Source: Caprella mutica
Lineage: Eukaryota; Arthropoda; Malacostraca; Amphipoda; Caprellidae
DNA: 64,000 nt
NCBI GenBank assembly: GCA_947561585.1
Contig: CANNZV010002520.1
Location: 1 to 64,000 of the forward strand
Direction of reading: 5' to 3'
The notes under the pieces were generated by a model, which saw only the letters and a list, made by a program, of their open reading frames with translations, did not search any database and was not told the origin of the DNA. Positions 44,680-55,800 of the stretch are shown piece by piece (positions within the stretch are counted from its first letter, which is position 1; each line of letters opens with the position of its first letter). The position numbers and the translations under genes were made by a program.

Positions 44680-45292
44680 CTAAATACCGAATTATACCGA
44701 ATTACACCGAATTACACTATATTACACAATAATCAATACCGAATTATACCTGATTATACCGAATTACACCAAATTATACCGAATTACACTGAATTATACC
44801 GAATTACAGTATACTCAATACCGAATTATACCGAATTACACTATACTCAATACCGATTTATACCGAATTACACTATACTCAATACCGAATTACACTATAC
44901 TCAATACCGAATTACACCGAATTACACTATATTACACAATAATCAATACCGAATTATACCTGATTATACCGAATTACACTATACTAATACTGAATTACAC
45001 CGAATTATACCGAATTACACTATACTCAATACCGAATTACACTATACTCAATACCGAATTACACTATATTACACAATAATCAATACCGAATTACACCTGA
45101 TTACACCAAATTACACCGAATTACACTACACTGAATACCGAATTACACATGATTATACCGAATTACACAGAATTTTACTGAATTACATTCTGTGTAATTC
45201 GAATTACACAGAATTATACCTAATTATACCGAATTACACCGAATTAGACATAATTATACCGAATAACACTGCACTGAGTACGTACGATTACA
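44680..45292. repeat. Irregular minisatellite of ACCGAATTACAC words
   Basis: Words ACCGAATTACAC and ACCGAATTATAC alternate with ACTATACTCAAT and ATTACACAATAATCA. Longer blocks repeat (44701 and 44911, 210 bp apart). It shares the CGAATTACACC core with the array at 1-790; both arrays neighbour a copy of dispersed repeat A. Confidence 0.85.
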
Positions 45293-46031
45293 CCGAATTT
45301 TATCCTTGATCATCGGTCAGGATTTTTCGATATTAATTTAAAGTTATTACACTGCAATGATTATGGGCAATTAGGCTTCACAGCATTATCAATATCAAAA
45401 TGTATGGTTACTATCTATTAGTCCGACACCCCATTAGCCCGACACTTTTGTAGTTTATTACTGATTTAACATCAAATTTATATGTCGTCTTGCCCGGTTA
45501 TTAAATAATCACTAAGTGTGCAGTACAACTAGCGGATACAAAAAAAACTACATTGAATGATGAAATCGAATGAGGGACAGCTTTTAATAATATTATAATA
45601 AATTAGATAGGAATACATATAACATTAGAAAAATGAAATTAAGGGAAATTACTGAATTGTTTATATAAGTTATGTATAAATTATATGTATATATGTAGTC
45701 TAGTACCTATACCTATTTAATTATAATTTTTATTTCAATCGAAAAATAAAACGAGAAATAATAATACAGAAAGATGTAGTAACTGTCGAACTGACTATTG
45801 GGGTGTCAAACTTTTGAGACGTCATCAAAATGTGTTAAGTCATCCCATTTACTCATAAATAATTATTGTGTTCAATCAAATAATATATTGATTCTATGCC
45901 TAACATGGTTACTATTCATTAGACATCCCCCCCCCCCGGACTCGAGCACCCCCCTCCCCACCCTGGACACGAGTCCCTCTTTTTTTAAACTATAGGTTAC
46001 CAATAACATGCTCAACATAAATAGCCGTTAT
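45293..46031. other. Intergenic, no gene seen
   Basis: It has a fragment at 45303-45330 like the TCGGTCAGGATCC MITEs, motif copy 6 (45493-45553), and a C-rich run at 45930-45965. The 65-codon frame at 45798-45995 is low complexity and not credible. Confidence 0.4.
45493..45553 (-). repeat. TAGTTTGTTGTA motif, copy 6
   Basis: On the plus strand CACTAAGTGTGCAGTACAAC, then CTAGCGGATACA and an A-run before ACTACATTG. One block has lost AAA, so it is slightly degenerate. Confidence 0.7.
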
Positions 46032-46632
46032 TACCTTCGCAAATTGGCGGAAGGTTATATATTACCAAGCATTTATTTATTCATTTATTTAACATCATGT
46101 TATTCGCATAACTGAAAAAGTCTTCAACCAAATTGCCTGAAATTTGGTGAAACGATTGGTCAATGTCCAGTGACCTACTGGTAGAATTTTGGGAGTGACG
46201 TGGTCAAAGGTCAAGGTCATGGTCCTTTATAACTCAAAAAATATTAAACCATATTGCATGACACTTGGTGGGACGATTTGTCAATATACAGGAGCCATAT
46301 TGTTAGATTTCGGGAGCAATCAGGTCAAAGGTTAAAGATCAAGGTCAAGGCCATTTATAGCTCAAGAACTCGAAAAGTTTTCAACCAAATTGTCTGAAAT
46401 TTGATGTGACGAATGGTCAATGTCCAGGAACCATCTGGTAGAATTTTGGAAGCGATCTGGTCAAAGGTCAATTAAGGTCAAGGTCATTTATAACTCAATA
46501 ACTCAAAAACTATTGAACCATATTGCATGAAATTTGGTGGGACGATTGGTCATTATCCAGTTACCAGTTTATTAGACTTAGGGAGAGAACGGGTCAGTGC
46601 GGCGGCGAAGGTATGTGCTCTAACGAGTGCAC
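46032..46632. mobile_element. Repeat element with AGGTCA clusters and short inverted ends
   Basis: The ends pair as TACCTTCGC (46032-46040) and GCGAAGGTA (46605-46613). Inside are four sub-repeats of about 130 bp that alternate between two types (TCTTCAACCAAATTGCCTGA at 46132; TATTAAACCATATTGCATGA at 46243; then each type again). Three of them carry GGTCAAAGGTCA / AAGGTCAAGGTCA. From memory, sequences of this type with CAAGGTCA and GGCGAAGGT ends are widespread in invertebrate genomes. It has no coding frame. Confidence 0.7.
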
Positions 46633-46640
46633 GTAATCTA

Positions 46641-47264
46641 GTTTAGCTTGTTATATCCAGTAGTTTGTTTGAAATACACACTGCTTGTTTAATTACATGG
46701 CAGGGGGGTTCGGAGGTAGCACGCCCCGATTCCCCCCCCCCCCCTGCTCATGCATATATACCTACACATATATTATAATAACTCCTTTAAGAAAATTCAT
46801 AAAGTTGAATAAATTAGGTTACTTTTCCTTCTCTTGCTATAATGTCTAGTAATAAATATTATACAATATCTTAAAATTAAGGAAAAAATAGGGCTTTTAA
46901 CCGGGGCAAGGGGGTTTTCTATTTAGTTGCTAACTAATACTGTACTATAGCTACCAAGGTTAGTTAGTTCGTTTACCTATATAGAAGAGAGGGGCTTATA
47001 TCTTGGGGAGAGGGGGGGGGGGTTATGTCGGGGTAAGGTCTTGAGCCTCCCCCCTCCCCGTTTTTTTAATCCTTATTTACCTAGTTAAACAAATGAAGAA
47101 CTACTTAGATAAAAATAACTGAGAGTTGCTAATGTAGTTTGTTGTATCTGCTAGTTTGTTGTACTGCACACTACATGATTGTTTAATGACCTGGCAGGGA
47201 GGTTCGAGGGGCGGCACGGCCCCCGATATACATATATTTTATGTTTAATCAGTAATAAACTGTA
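46641..47264. repeat. Motif copies 7 (degenerate) and 8 with G/C-rich tails
   Basis: 46641-46715 is a degenerate plus-orientation copy (CCAGTAGTTTGTTTGAAATA), followed by CATGGCAGGGGGGTTCGGAG and a C-run. 47131-47212 is a good copy (ATGTAGTTTGTTGTATCTGC, then CACTACATGATTGTTTAATG), followed by GGCAGGGAGGTTCGAGGGGC. The tail after the motif is thus part of the repeat. G-runs also occur at 46983-47035. Confidence 0.7.
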
Positions 47265-47420
47265 GATTATACCCTTCAATATGACTCAATAAATTTAGTT
47301 GGTCAGCGGTCAGTCGATTATACCTCTCCATTTGACTCAATACATTTATTTGGTCAGCGGTCTGTGGATTATACCTTTCCATTTGACTCAATACATTTAT
47401 TTGGTCAGCGGTCAGGGGAT
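47265..47420. repeat. 51-bp tandem repeat, 3 copies
   Basis: Units start GATTATACC at 47265, 47316 and 47367 and contain TTTGACTCAATACATTTATT and TGGTCAGCGGTC. The array ends just at the hAT target duplication. Confidence 0.85.
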
Positions 47421-47777
47421 TAACCTGTCAGTGTTGCCATTTGGGGGATATTTCCCCTAAATATGTGGATTTTTCAAGTCATTTGTGGATTGATCAAAAT
47501 CTGTGGATTTTCTATGGATTTTTTTATTTGTGCATATTAAATCACCAATCTCATTCATTTTCGGTAAAATTTTGCCAAATAGTCGATTACTCAAAACTTG
47601 TTCTAACGTGTTCTAATTTGTTCAGTTTCTCTATCCCACGTTTTAACAACAACCCGCCTCGAACATGATCTGTTGAGACATGTTCGTACAGGTTCATGCG
47701 CGTGGACTATATAAAGAATCCCTTTTCATAGCAATTTATCAGTATTAATAAAGTAGCGTTGCTGTTCAGTAGTCAAT

Positions 47778-50321
47778 ATGAGTAAACCATCTTTGCCACT
47801 AAAACCGAAGGAATACTCTCAACGATATAGAGCAACATGGGAAAAAGATGATAGATTCAAAGGTGAGTTTATTTTATATTAATTAATGTTTATATTATAT
47901 AGTCAGTTGTAAATTATAATTAGGTATTTTTTTATATAATAATTTCTTTTAATATAGGGTACTTTTCTTTGTTATAATTATCATTATTATTAGCTGTTGA
48001 TTAACAATAATGTTAATTTTGATAAGAAAACCTAAGTGGTTGTTCATCCCTTATTTGTTAAATGTGCTGTTTTTATAAAAGTGAATTTTAATTTGTGCAT
48101 TTAATATATTGATACTTGGGTATGATACGAATTATCGGTCGGTTCCACATCTTTGGTCATATACGAACATTTAAATAATATTTATTGTGTAGTTTTATCT
48201 TATATGACCGAAGATTTGGATCTGACCGATAATTCGTAACTTACTATATGTAGTAATATAAAATTTATTATTCCGGAATTAAAATTTATTTCATCTAGTT
48301 AATTATGCCTGTATTTTTTTCTGTTAAGAGTGGCTAAAACCTGTTCCTGGTGATGCAAGCAAGGCCCGATGTTTTGTGTGCAATGCAACATTGCAGGCAC
48401 ATTTAAAAACCATCATTTCTCATGGCGAGGGCAAGAGGCACAAAGATAATATAGCAACTAAAGGAGGAAGCCAGCGTTCCATTCTTTCCTGCCTCCAGCC
48501 CCTCAATTGTATTAATTCTACAAGAACAGCTGAACTAAAACTAGCAGTATTTGTTGCAGGTAAGAATAAACATTTTGTAATACTGTTTTAATATATATAT
48601 ATTATAATATATTTCATATCCTTATTTTTTTAATTCTAATTATTGTTTTTTCAACAGAACATTCTGCAACGATGGCTATTGATCACTTGAGTGTCTTGGT
48701 TCAAAAGATCAATTCAAAGGATAAAACCATTAAAGACATCAAGTTACACCGAACAAAATGTACACGGCTGCACAAATTTGTAAAAGCGCCATCCCTTTTG
48801 CGTGATATGATAAAGGACTTGGGTGATCAGCATTTCAGCCTCATCATTGATGAAAGCACGAACGTTTCCAACGTAAGCTGTCTAGGAATCACAATAAGAT
48901 ACTTTTCAAGATCAAGTTCTCGAGTTATTGATGACTTCTACCATCTGATACCACTTCGTGACACTAAAGCTGAAACTATATACAATGAAGTGAAAACTGT
49001 GCTGCAGAAAGATGGTCTTGACGTAAAAAAATTGATAGGTATAGGCACTGACGGAGCAAATGCAATGATCGGTAGACATCATTCATTGTCAACATTATTG
49101 AAAGAAGATAATGAACACCTAATAGTCGTGAAATGCATATGTCATTCGTTGCATTTAGCAGTAAGCTATGCTTCGCAGTCATTACCAACTGTTCTGGAGT
49201 TTATTGTAGCAGAAAGCCATAACTGATTTTCAGCAAGTCCCAAACGGACAAGAGAATATAAAGAACTGTACAATACACTTGAAAGCCGAGCACCAAAGAA
49301 GATAACAGGATTTGCTGCGACAAGGTGGTTATCTCGTCTTGAAGCAGTGGAAACAATTACGGAGCAATTCGAAGCTTTGAAACTGCATTTTGATATGGCT
49401 GCTTCAAGAGAGAGATGCTTCATGGCCCAAAAATTAAAAGAAGCCTTCTATGATCCGCAAAACAGAATTTATCTATCTCTTATGAGGAAAATTTTGAAAG
49501 AAATTGTCTCGGTGAATAAAACATTCCAGGCTCAGCAGAATGATGTAATCAAAATTACTAGTGATTTAATCAGAATGTTGAGAAGCTTGTGTTCGATTAT
49601 TGCTGTACCAGATAAATTGGCACGGGTGAAGGATGAAGACCTCATTACACTGGAAGTCAGGGAAATTGTAATGCACGTATCAAGCATTCACTTTGGTAAT
49701 GAATTCCAAAGATTATGCGATGAATCATCCCTGGACACCCCTAAAATTGACTACATTAAAGATAGATGCAAAACTTTCGTACTGGAGGCAATTTCCCAAA
49801 TTCAGAAGAGGATTCCTGATAACCTATCTCTCCTGCAAAATTTGAAATTTTTGGATCCTAAAATTGCAACAGCGAACAACAAGCCTCCAATACCCACTGC
49901 AGTTTTCCAAAAACCTCACCTATTCTATGATGCTGATGAACTGGAAAATGAATGGACCAGCTTGACTCATCTAGATTATAACGGAGAGAACAACGAAGAT
50001 GTAGTTCAATTCTAGTGCTCAATTAGCAACAGACGCGATGCTTCTGGGCACCAGTATTTTAGAAATATATCTTCAGTTGCTCTCGCTTTACTCTCTCTTC
50101 CCTACTCCAATGCTGCAGTTGAGAGATTGTTTTCACAAATGAATACAACGCACACTAAAATCAGAAACAGACTTCAAGTAAGTTCTGTTGAAGCTATCTT
50201 ACGCATAAAATCCTATTTGTGTAAGAAGAAAATGACCTGTGACGAATTTGAGCCATCTGAAGACATGATCACTAATTTTTTTGCAGGACATGAAGAAAAT
50301 ATTTCGGAAGATAACATTTAG
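47778..50321 (+). pseudogene. hAT transposase (zinc finger, DDE, dimerisation domain), two in-frame stops
   Basis: Exon 1 47778-47862 (MSKPSLPLKPKEYSQR), exon 2 48329-48559 (zinc finger CFVCNATLQ ... HGEGKRH), exon 3 from 48658. All junctions are GT-AG and phase 1. Exon 3 holds the hAT RNase H-like core: first Asp in IIDESTNVS, second in GIGTDGANAM followed by CICHSLHL, then ATRWLSR, and the C-terminal dimerisation block (ALLSLPYSNAAVERLFSQMN). In-frame stops occur at TGA 49224-49226 and TAG 50013-50015. Both fall where relatives commonly have tryptophan, so each could be a single G-to-A change. No frameshift is present. The protein would excise and reinsert the element; this copy should be inactive unless the stops are read through. 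Confidence 0.9.
48123..48237. mobile_element. Small foldback MITE in the hAT intron
   Basis: ATACGAATTATCGGTCGGTT (48126) is mirrored by ATCTGACCGATAATTCGTAA (48212-48231), with inner arms TTTGGTCATATA / TATATGACCGAA. The ATTATCGGTC terminus is shared with 51437-51669. Confidence 0.75.
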
Positions 50322-50654
50322 GTAGATGTAGCTAGCTAGCTATTATGGATTTTGATGTCAAATTGTAAGTTACGATTTGTTCATTTTTCTTGCATTGATT
50401 TAATTATAATGGAAAATTAGTTATTCATTAGCATTTTTGTTTCCTTAATGGATGATTGTCTTTTATGCTATAATTTTTATTTTTTACTTTATGTTTTGAT
50501 GAATATATTCGATTAATTTGAACATTCTATTATTATCCTTATAGGAATTTATTTGTGGATAGTTTTGTGGATAACTGATATTTTTTGTGGATTTTCTATG
50601 GATAAAATGGCACGAGTTTGTGGATTTGTCGTTTGAGTCGGCTGGCAACACTGT

Positions 50655-51050
50655 AACCTGTGCCTGTACAGAGAGTACAAGAGGGAGATGAAAGAGGATG
50701 ACTACGGTGGACGGGTGGAGGAGAGAGGGACAGGTTATGGTTCAGAGCTACCTAGAGCAAACTGTTTGTGGCTGGGAGACAGGAGGAGAGAGAGGGATGA
50801 GGAGAGGTGCTTGATATGTGGAGTGAGAGGTACAGAAGACCTGATGCATTTTGTGTTGGAGTGTGGAGAGCTGGAGGAGGAGAGGATGGAGGTGTTGGAT
50901 CTGCAGAAACCAAGGGTGGAGCAGAGACCGACTGTGTTGGGAGAGTTTCTGTTCGGAGAGGAGGGGAGAAGAGAGAAAAGCGAGGTGATGATGAAGATGT
51001 GGAGGAAGAGAAGACAAATTGAGAGAAGAAGAGATGACGGAGGCAGATGA
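50655..51050 (+). pseudogene. LINE ORF2 C-terminal fragment (CCHC knuckle)
   Basis: An open frame, strongly purine-rich and GC-richer than its surroundings, ending at the TGA 51048-51050. It contains RANCLWLGDRR and the late LINE zinc motif CLICGVRGTEDLMHFVLEC (C-x2-C ... H-x4-C), followed by a Glu/Arg-rich tail. This matches the 3' end of non-LTR retrotransposon ORF2 after the RT domain. RT itself is missing, so it is a 5'-truncated copy. Its start coincides with the right target duplication of the hAT element, and the left hAT flank shows no LINE sequence. Confidence 0.65.
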
Positions 51051-51436
51051 AGAGGATGAGTGATGCAGATGAAGCTGATGGAAAGGCACATTCAAGAAAT
51101 CCTGTCTGACTGAGGCCTTGAAATTAGTCTCCTGAGTCATCATCATGGCCCATGGGCAGGGTGAAAAATATTACTACAGCAGGATTTGTGGATTAATCCT
51201 GTGGACCTAATTAATTTCTATGTTCCCATGTTATTTACTGTGGACATAGCTATGTCACAAATCCAAAAATTTGTAAAAAAAGTCCTGAGTCTGAGGAGAC
51301 CTTCTTTTCAAACTGGCAGACCTGAGACTGGTGTCGAAGACTTCAGGAGATAAATTTCAAGGCTCAATTAGTTGCCAGATAAACTTCACCCCTGTTTTGT
51401 AGAGTGGGACTCAGAGGACAAATTACAATTTACACA
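51051..51436. other. Probable LINE 3' UTR and unassigned sequence
   Basis: No frame. A TCCTGAGTCATCATCATGG word and later TGGACATAGCTATGTCACA (containing an inverted ACATAGCTATGT) are seen. No poly-A tail recognised. Confidence 0.3.
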
Positions 51437-51669
51437 TAGGGTAAGTTCTTAATTATCGGTCAGGATCCCATTTTTGGACATGTAAGAAAAAACGATACAA
51501 TTATAATTATTTAATTATTATTGTAATTGGTACCTGTCCATGATACCTGCAGGTATCATGGATACCAATTAAAATAAAAATTTAATTATTACTATTATTG
51601 TACCGTTTTTTCTTACGTTTCCGAAAATGGGATCCTGACCGATAAATTGATAATCAAGAACTTACCCTA
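51437..51669. mobile_element. Foldback MITE (TAGGGTAAGTTCTT ends)
   Basis: Left TAGGGTAAGTTCTTAATTAT with CGGTCAGGATCC, right its inverse GGATCCTGACCG ... AAGAACTTACCCTA. The arms of about 110 bp meet at the palindrome GATACCTGCAGGTATC (about 51538-51553). A fragment of the same end lies at 45303-45330. Confidence 0.85.
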
Positions 51670-51879
51670 GTCACATTGACTGGGACACATAATCACACAT
51701 TATGCATACCAGATTGTATTTAATGGTAAAACCAGCCAATCTATCAGAGGGATTTTTTCTCCTTGTAAAGTAATATTCTAGCAAAATCGGCTGGTGTTTA
51801 GCTATTTATTCCTATGTTACCATTAATTTTCAGTGGGAAAACTGGGAATTGTTCGCTGATTAGCCAAAATATAAATATG
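51670..51879. other. Unassigned, one copy of a short dispersed repeat
   Basis: 51766-51842 (AATATTCTAGCAAAATCGGC, TAGCTATTTATTCCTATGTT) also occurs at 57744-57815, inverted at 58503-58572, and partly at 59117 and 59356. Confidence 0.5.
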
Positions 51880-52220
51880 TGTTGAAATTTTAGTTAAATG
51901 TATTACACACTCGTTATATATTTAATGTTAACTTCCTGTTAGACTAGCTCAGCTATATTAAATTACCTATTGTTTCAATAACTATGTATTACTTTTAATG
52001 AGAAACGGACATAAAGTCTAAAGTCGATCACACTTCCGTCGAGGGTTAAATACCCTGACTGGTAGCTTCTGAAGGCAGTCTGTCTTTAACATTACTCAGA
52101 GAGAGATATGATTCACTCATCTCTCTATATAGACTTCTAATTGTATAACATATTTACTCTTTAAAATAAACTCTATGTCTTAACGTTGTTAACCCACTGT
52201 TATTTAACCTAATTCTAACA
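51880..52220 (+). repeat. Ty1/copia 5' LTR
   Basis: 341 bp, TG...CA ends, no difference from 56831-57171 noticed. A TATATAG box lies near 52125 in CTCTCTATATAGAC. Preceded by ATATG. Confidence 0.95.
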
Positions 52221-52234
52221 GGTTATGGGCCCAG
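52221..52234 (+). other. Copia primer-binding site (initiator tRNA-Met)
   Basis: GGTTATGGGCCCAG directly follows the LTR. It is complementary to CTGGGCCCATAACC of the metazoan initiator tRNA-Met anticodon arm. Confidence 0.85.
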
Positions 52235-52519
52235 TGAACGATAAGAGTTTATAAATCAAATTATGTTTAAACAAATTAGAAGTTTATAATAGTAATAAAA
52301 ACGAAGTGCTGTGAAAAAAGTGTTAACCTATATGAAACATATCACTAAAAACGCTTGCGTAAGCATATCGTGGTCACGCGCTAATGAGGTCAATTATAAT
52401 GATTGCTCTAGCGAAAAATGCACTTGTGTTATAATATAATGATTTAGTATTTTTGCGGAAGAGGTGTCAAGAGAGGTCACAAATTACCTTTAAATCTGTG
52501 ACCTTATCCTTTGGTAAAC

Positions 52520-52875
52520 AGTCTTTCAACAAAAGGTTCTTGCGAACTAAGGCTGTGTTACTGTTCCAATTAAATATTAATAATTATAGTCAGTGAATGA
52601 AGTTATTCTTATGAATTAGAATAATTTTTAAAACATCAAACTCAGTTAAACAGTAAATCAATTTAACTGCTGTGGTTGGTTGTGTTTGTTATAGTATTGA
52701 ATGATAATAAATACTTTCAACAAAAAGGATCTTGCGAACTGAGATTTCTGTTGTTGTTCCAATTGAATATTAATAATTATATTCAGTTATTCTTATGAAT
52801 TAGAATAATGTTAAAACATCAGTTCAGTTAAACAGTAAATCAATTTAACTGCATTGGTTGTTTATGTTTGGTAAA
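52520..52875 (+). repeat. Tandemly duplicated leader of the intact copia
   Basis: Two blocks of about 165 bp before the ATG share AATATTAATAATTATA, TTCTTATGAATTAGAATAAT and CAGTAAATCAATTTAACTGC. The same arrangement is found at 22813-23150 in the other copy. Confidence 0.8.
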
Positions 52876-52898
52876 TATTGAAGAAATACTTTGAAAAC

Positions 52899-55800
52899 AT
52901 GTCTTCAAATAAGTTACAGGGGATTGTTCCCCTAGACGGAAATAATTACCCTACATGGAGGATACAAATGAAGATGCATCTCTTACGAGAGAAACTGATG
53001 GATTTTGCGGATGGATCTAAAACAGTTCCAATTGATTCAGCTTCAACTGAGGTGAAGAATGCCTATGCTAATAATTATAATAAAGCTCTGGCAGATATAG
53101 TACTATCTATTTCACCGGATCAATTGTACTTAGTTGGACAACCGACGGATCCACACGCTGTCTGGACTACACTTCAAGACACGTTTCAAAAGAACACGTG
53201 GGCTAACAAATTTCGTCTGAAGAAAAAGCTCTACAATCTAAAATTGAAGTCTCCTGATCTACTCGACTTTCATTTGAAGGAACTAACTGAAGTTTTTCAA
53301 GAGCTTGCCTTGTTAAATCAAGTGATCAGTGAAGAGGATAAAGTGATTTGTCTTCTGTCATCACTGCCAGGGCCGTTTGAAGTGCTTGTCACTGCACTTG
53401 AAGCTCAGACAGACATCCCTAACTGGATTACCGTAGCTGACACACTCCGGAGAGAAGCTGAAAAGTTGAGTATTAAAACCAATAATGCATTAGCATTATC
53501 AAATACTCAGAATTATGCTGGAGTAAACAAACAGTCCATCATTTGCCATTTCTGCAATAAGATGGGACACCTGAAAAAGGACTGCTTTAAATTTAAAAGG
53601 TCTTCTCAAACTAATAGAACTCAAAACCAGCCAAATGTTGTAAATGTAAGTCATATAGAACTAAATCACACAATGTATGTTAATGATATCGCTCTTTGTA
53701 ACAAATATGCCGACAGTAATATTTGGATAATAGATTCAGGCTCTTCATCACACATGAGTGGTGATAAAAATTTATGTAAAGATTTTGCAAATATTAGCAA
53801 ACCTATAAATGTTAAAGTAGGAAATGGAGATGTCTTACAAGCTATTTCACTAGGAAATGTTTCTGTTATTGTGAATATACCAGGTGGTGGGAGTAGAACA
53901 TGTAAAATAAATGATGTACTATATGTGCCAAATCTAGCTTTTAATCTACTATCAGTGTCTAAAATGACAAGTAATAATAAATCTATTATTTTTGAAAATG
54001 ATAAATGTAAAATTTTGAACGAAAATAAAGAGTTAATGGCTGAGGCCAACTGTGTTGGTAAACTCTATTATCTTAATACTTTAGTTCATAAAGCTGCAGT
54101 AACTGTAGATCAAAATGAAGTAAACTTTCTATGGCACAGAAGGCTCGGTCATATAGGTAAAGATAACTTGACTAAAATGATCCGAACTAAATCAGTAAAT
54201 GGTCTGGATAGTAAATTAAAAGCTATAGAAGGCGTGTGTGAACACTGCTGTAATGGGAAAATGCATAAAATACCTTTTTCTACAAGCATTAAGAAAAATT
54301 GTAAACCTCTTGATTTAATCCACACAGATGTCTGTGGGAAAATTACTCCCACTTCCAGGGGTAATAATTCATATTTTCTGACCTTTATTGATCATGCTAC
54401 TCGATACTCCTGGATATATGTTATTGCACATAAGAGTGATGTGTTTCAGAAGTTTTTGGAATGGAAAGCTATGGTTGAAAATATTTATGAAAGGAAAATT
54501 AAAACCTTGCAGTCAGATAATGGAGGAGAATATACCTCAAATAAGTTTGAATCATATTTACGAAATGAAGGTATAATTCACCAGAAATCCATTCCTAAAA
54601 CTCCTGAACAAAATGGGTTAGCTGAAAGATTTAATAGAACTATTATGGAAAAAGTTAGATGTATGTTATCTGATTCAGGAATTGATAAGGAATTCTGGGG
54701 TGAAGCACTATATACTGCAAATTATCTAAATAATAGATGCATTAATTCATATTTAGTAAATAAAACTCCATATGAAGCTTTAAATCGTAGAAAACCCAAC
54801 ATCGGGCATATAAAAGTTTTTGGATGCACAGGGTACGCACATATTTCTCGAGAGGAAAGATCTAAGTTAGAAAATAAAGCTACCAAATGTCTGTTTATTG
54901 GCTATGGCACAGTTACTAAAGGGTATAAGATGTATGATGTTGAATCTAAAAGAATCTTCTTTTCCAGGAATGTAACCTTTGATGAATCAATTTCATCTAA
55001 GATTGAGAGCCCTCAACTGAGTGAGACTCCTACCTCTCCACTGGTGTTCCATTCAGAAGATTCAGAACCTGCTGGACCAGAGAATCAACCTTCTGACGAT
55101 AACCCTCCAATACTCCTCCCTGAGGCGCAACCTGTACCAGCTATCAGTCCTAATGAGGATCTTAGACGATCTTCCAGAATTCGTCGAGCTCCTATTAGAT
55201 ATGGTAGTTGGGAGTATGATCATGTTGAAGATGAGGAGGAGGGTTTATTAGTCAATGGGAATATCAATATCGAACCTAGGTCGGTATCTGAGGCTCTTAA
55301 TAGCGGTTCTGAATCCTCTAAATGGAAACATGCCATGGAGAGGGAATTAAATGCTTTTGAGAAACATAAAGTTTTTGAACTCGTAAAACCTACCTCAGAT
55401 TTAAATATAATTAAATCTAAATGGGTGTTTAAAAGAAAAAAGGGATCTGATGGTAGAGTGGTTTCATATAAAGCTAGATTAGTCGCTCAGGGTTTTTTAC
55501 AGAGACCTGGAATCGACTATGATGAAATTTTTGCTCCTGTAGTGAGATTTGAATCGGTGCGAACCATGTTATCTTTAGCAGCTAACCAAAAATTATTTGT
55601 ACATCATTTGGATGTAAATTCTGCTTTTTTGAATGGGGATCTTAAAGAAAATGTTTATATTAGACAGCCTCCTGGCTATGCTATTCCAGGAAAAGAAGAT
55701 TTAGTATGTAAACTTAATAAATCTATGTATGGATTAAAACAATCACCCAAATGTTGGAATGATGCGTTGGATGCATATCTTAAATCCTTAGGCTTTATTC

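Larger units (their letters stand above)
47429..50653 (+). mobile_element. hAT-superfamily DNA transposon
   Basis: 3225 bp with terminal inverted repeats CAGTGTTGCCA / TGGCAACACTG and an 8-bp target duplication TAACCTGT (47421-47428 and 50654-50661), both diagnostic of hAT. Subterminal TGTGGAT words are dense at both ends, and TGTGGATTTTCTATGGAT occurs once near each end in the same orientation. It encodes a spliced transposase with a BED-like zinc finger, broken by two stops. A small foldback MITE sits in its first intron. Confidence 0.95.

Noticed and set aside
45915..45965. Poly-C tract as a functional promoter element
   Set aside because: No adjacent gene or other promoter signal; simple low-complexity sequence.
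50735..51146. Minus-strand Ser/Leu-rich frames
   Set aside because: Complement of the purine-rich LINE frame; pyrimidine-rich strand lacks stops.
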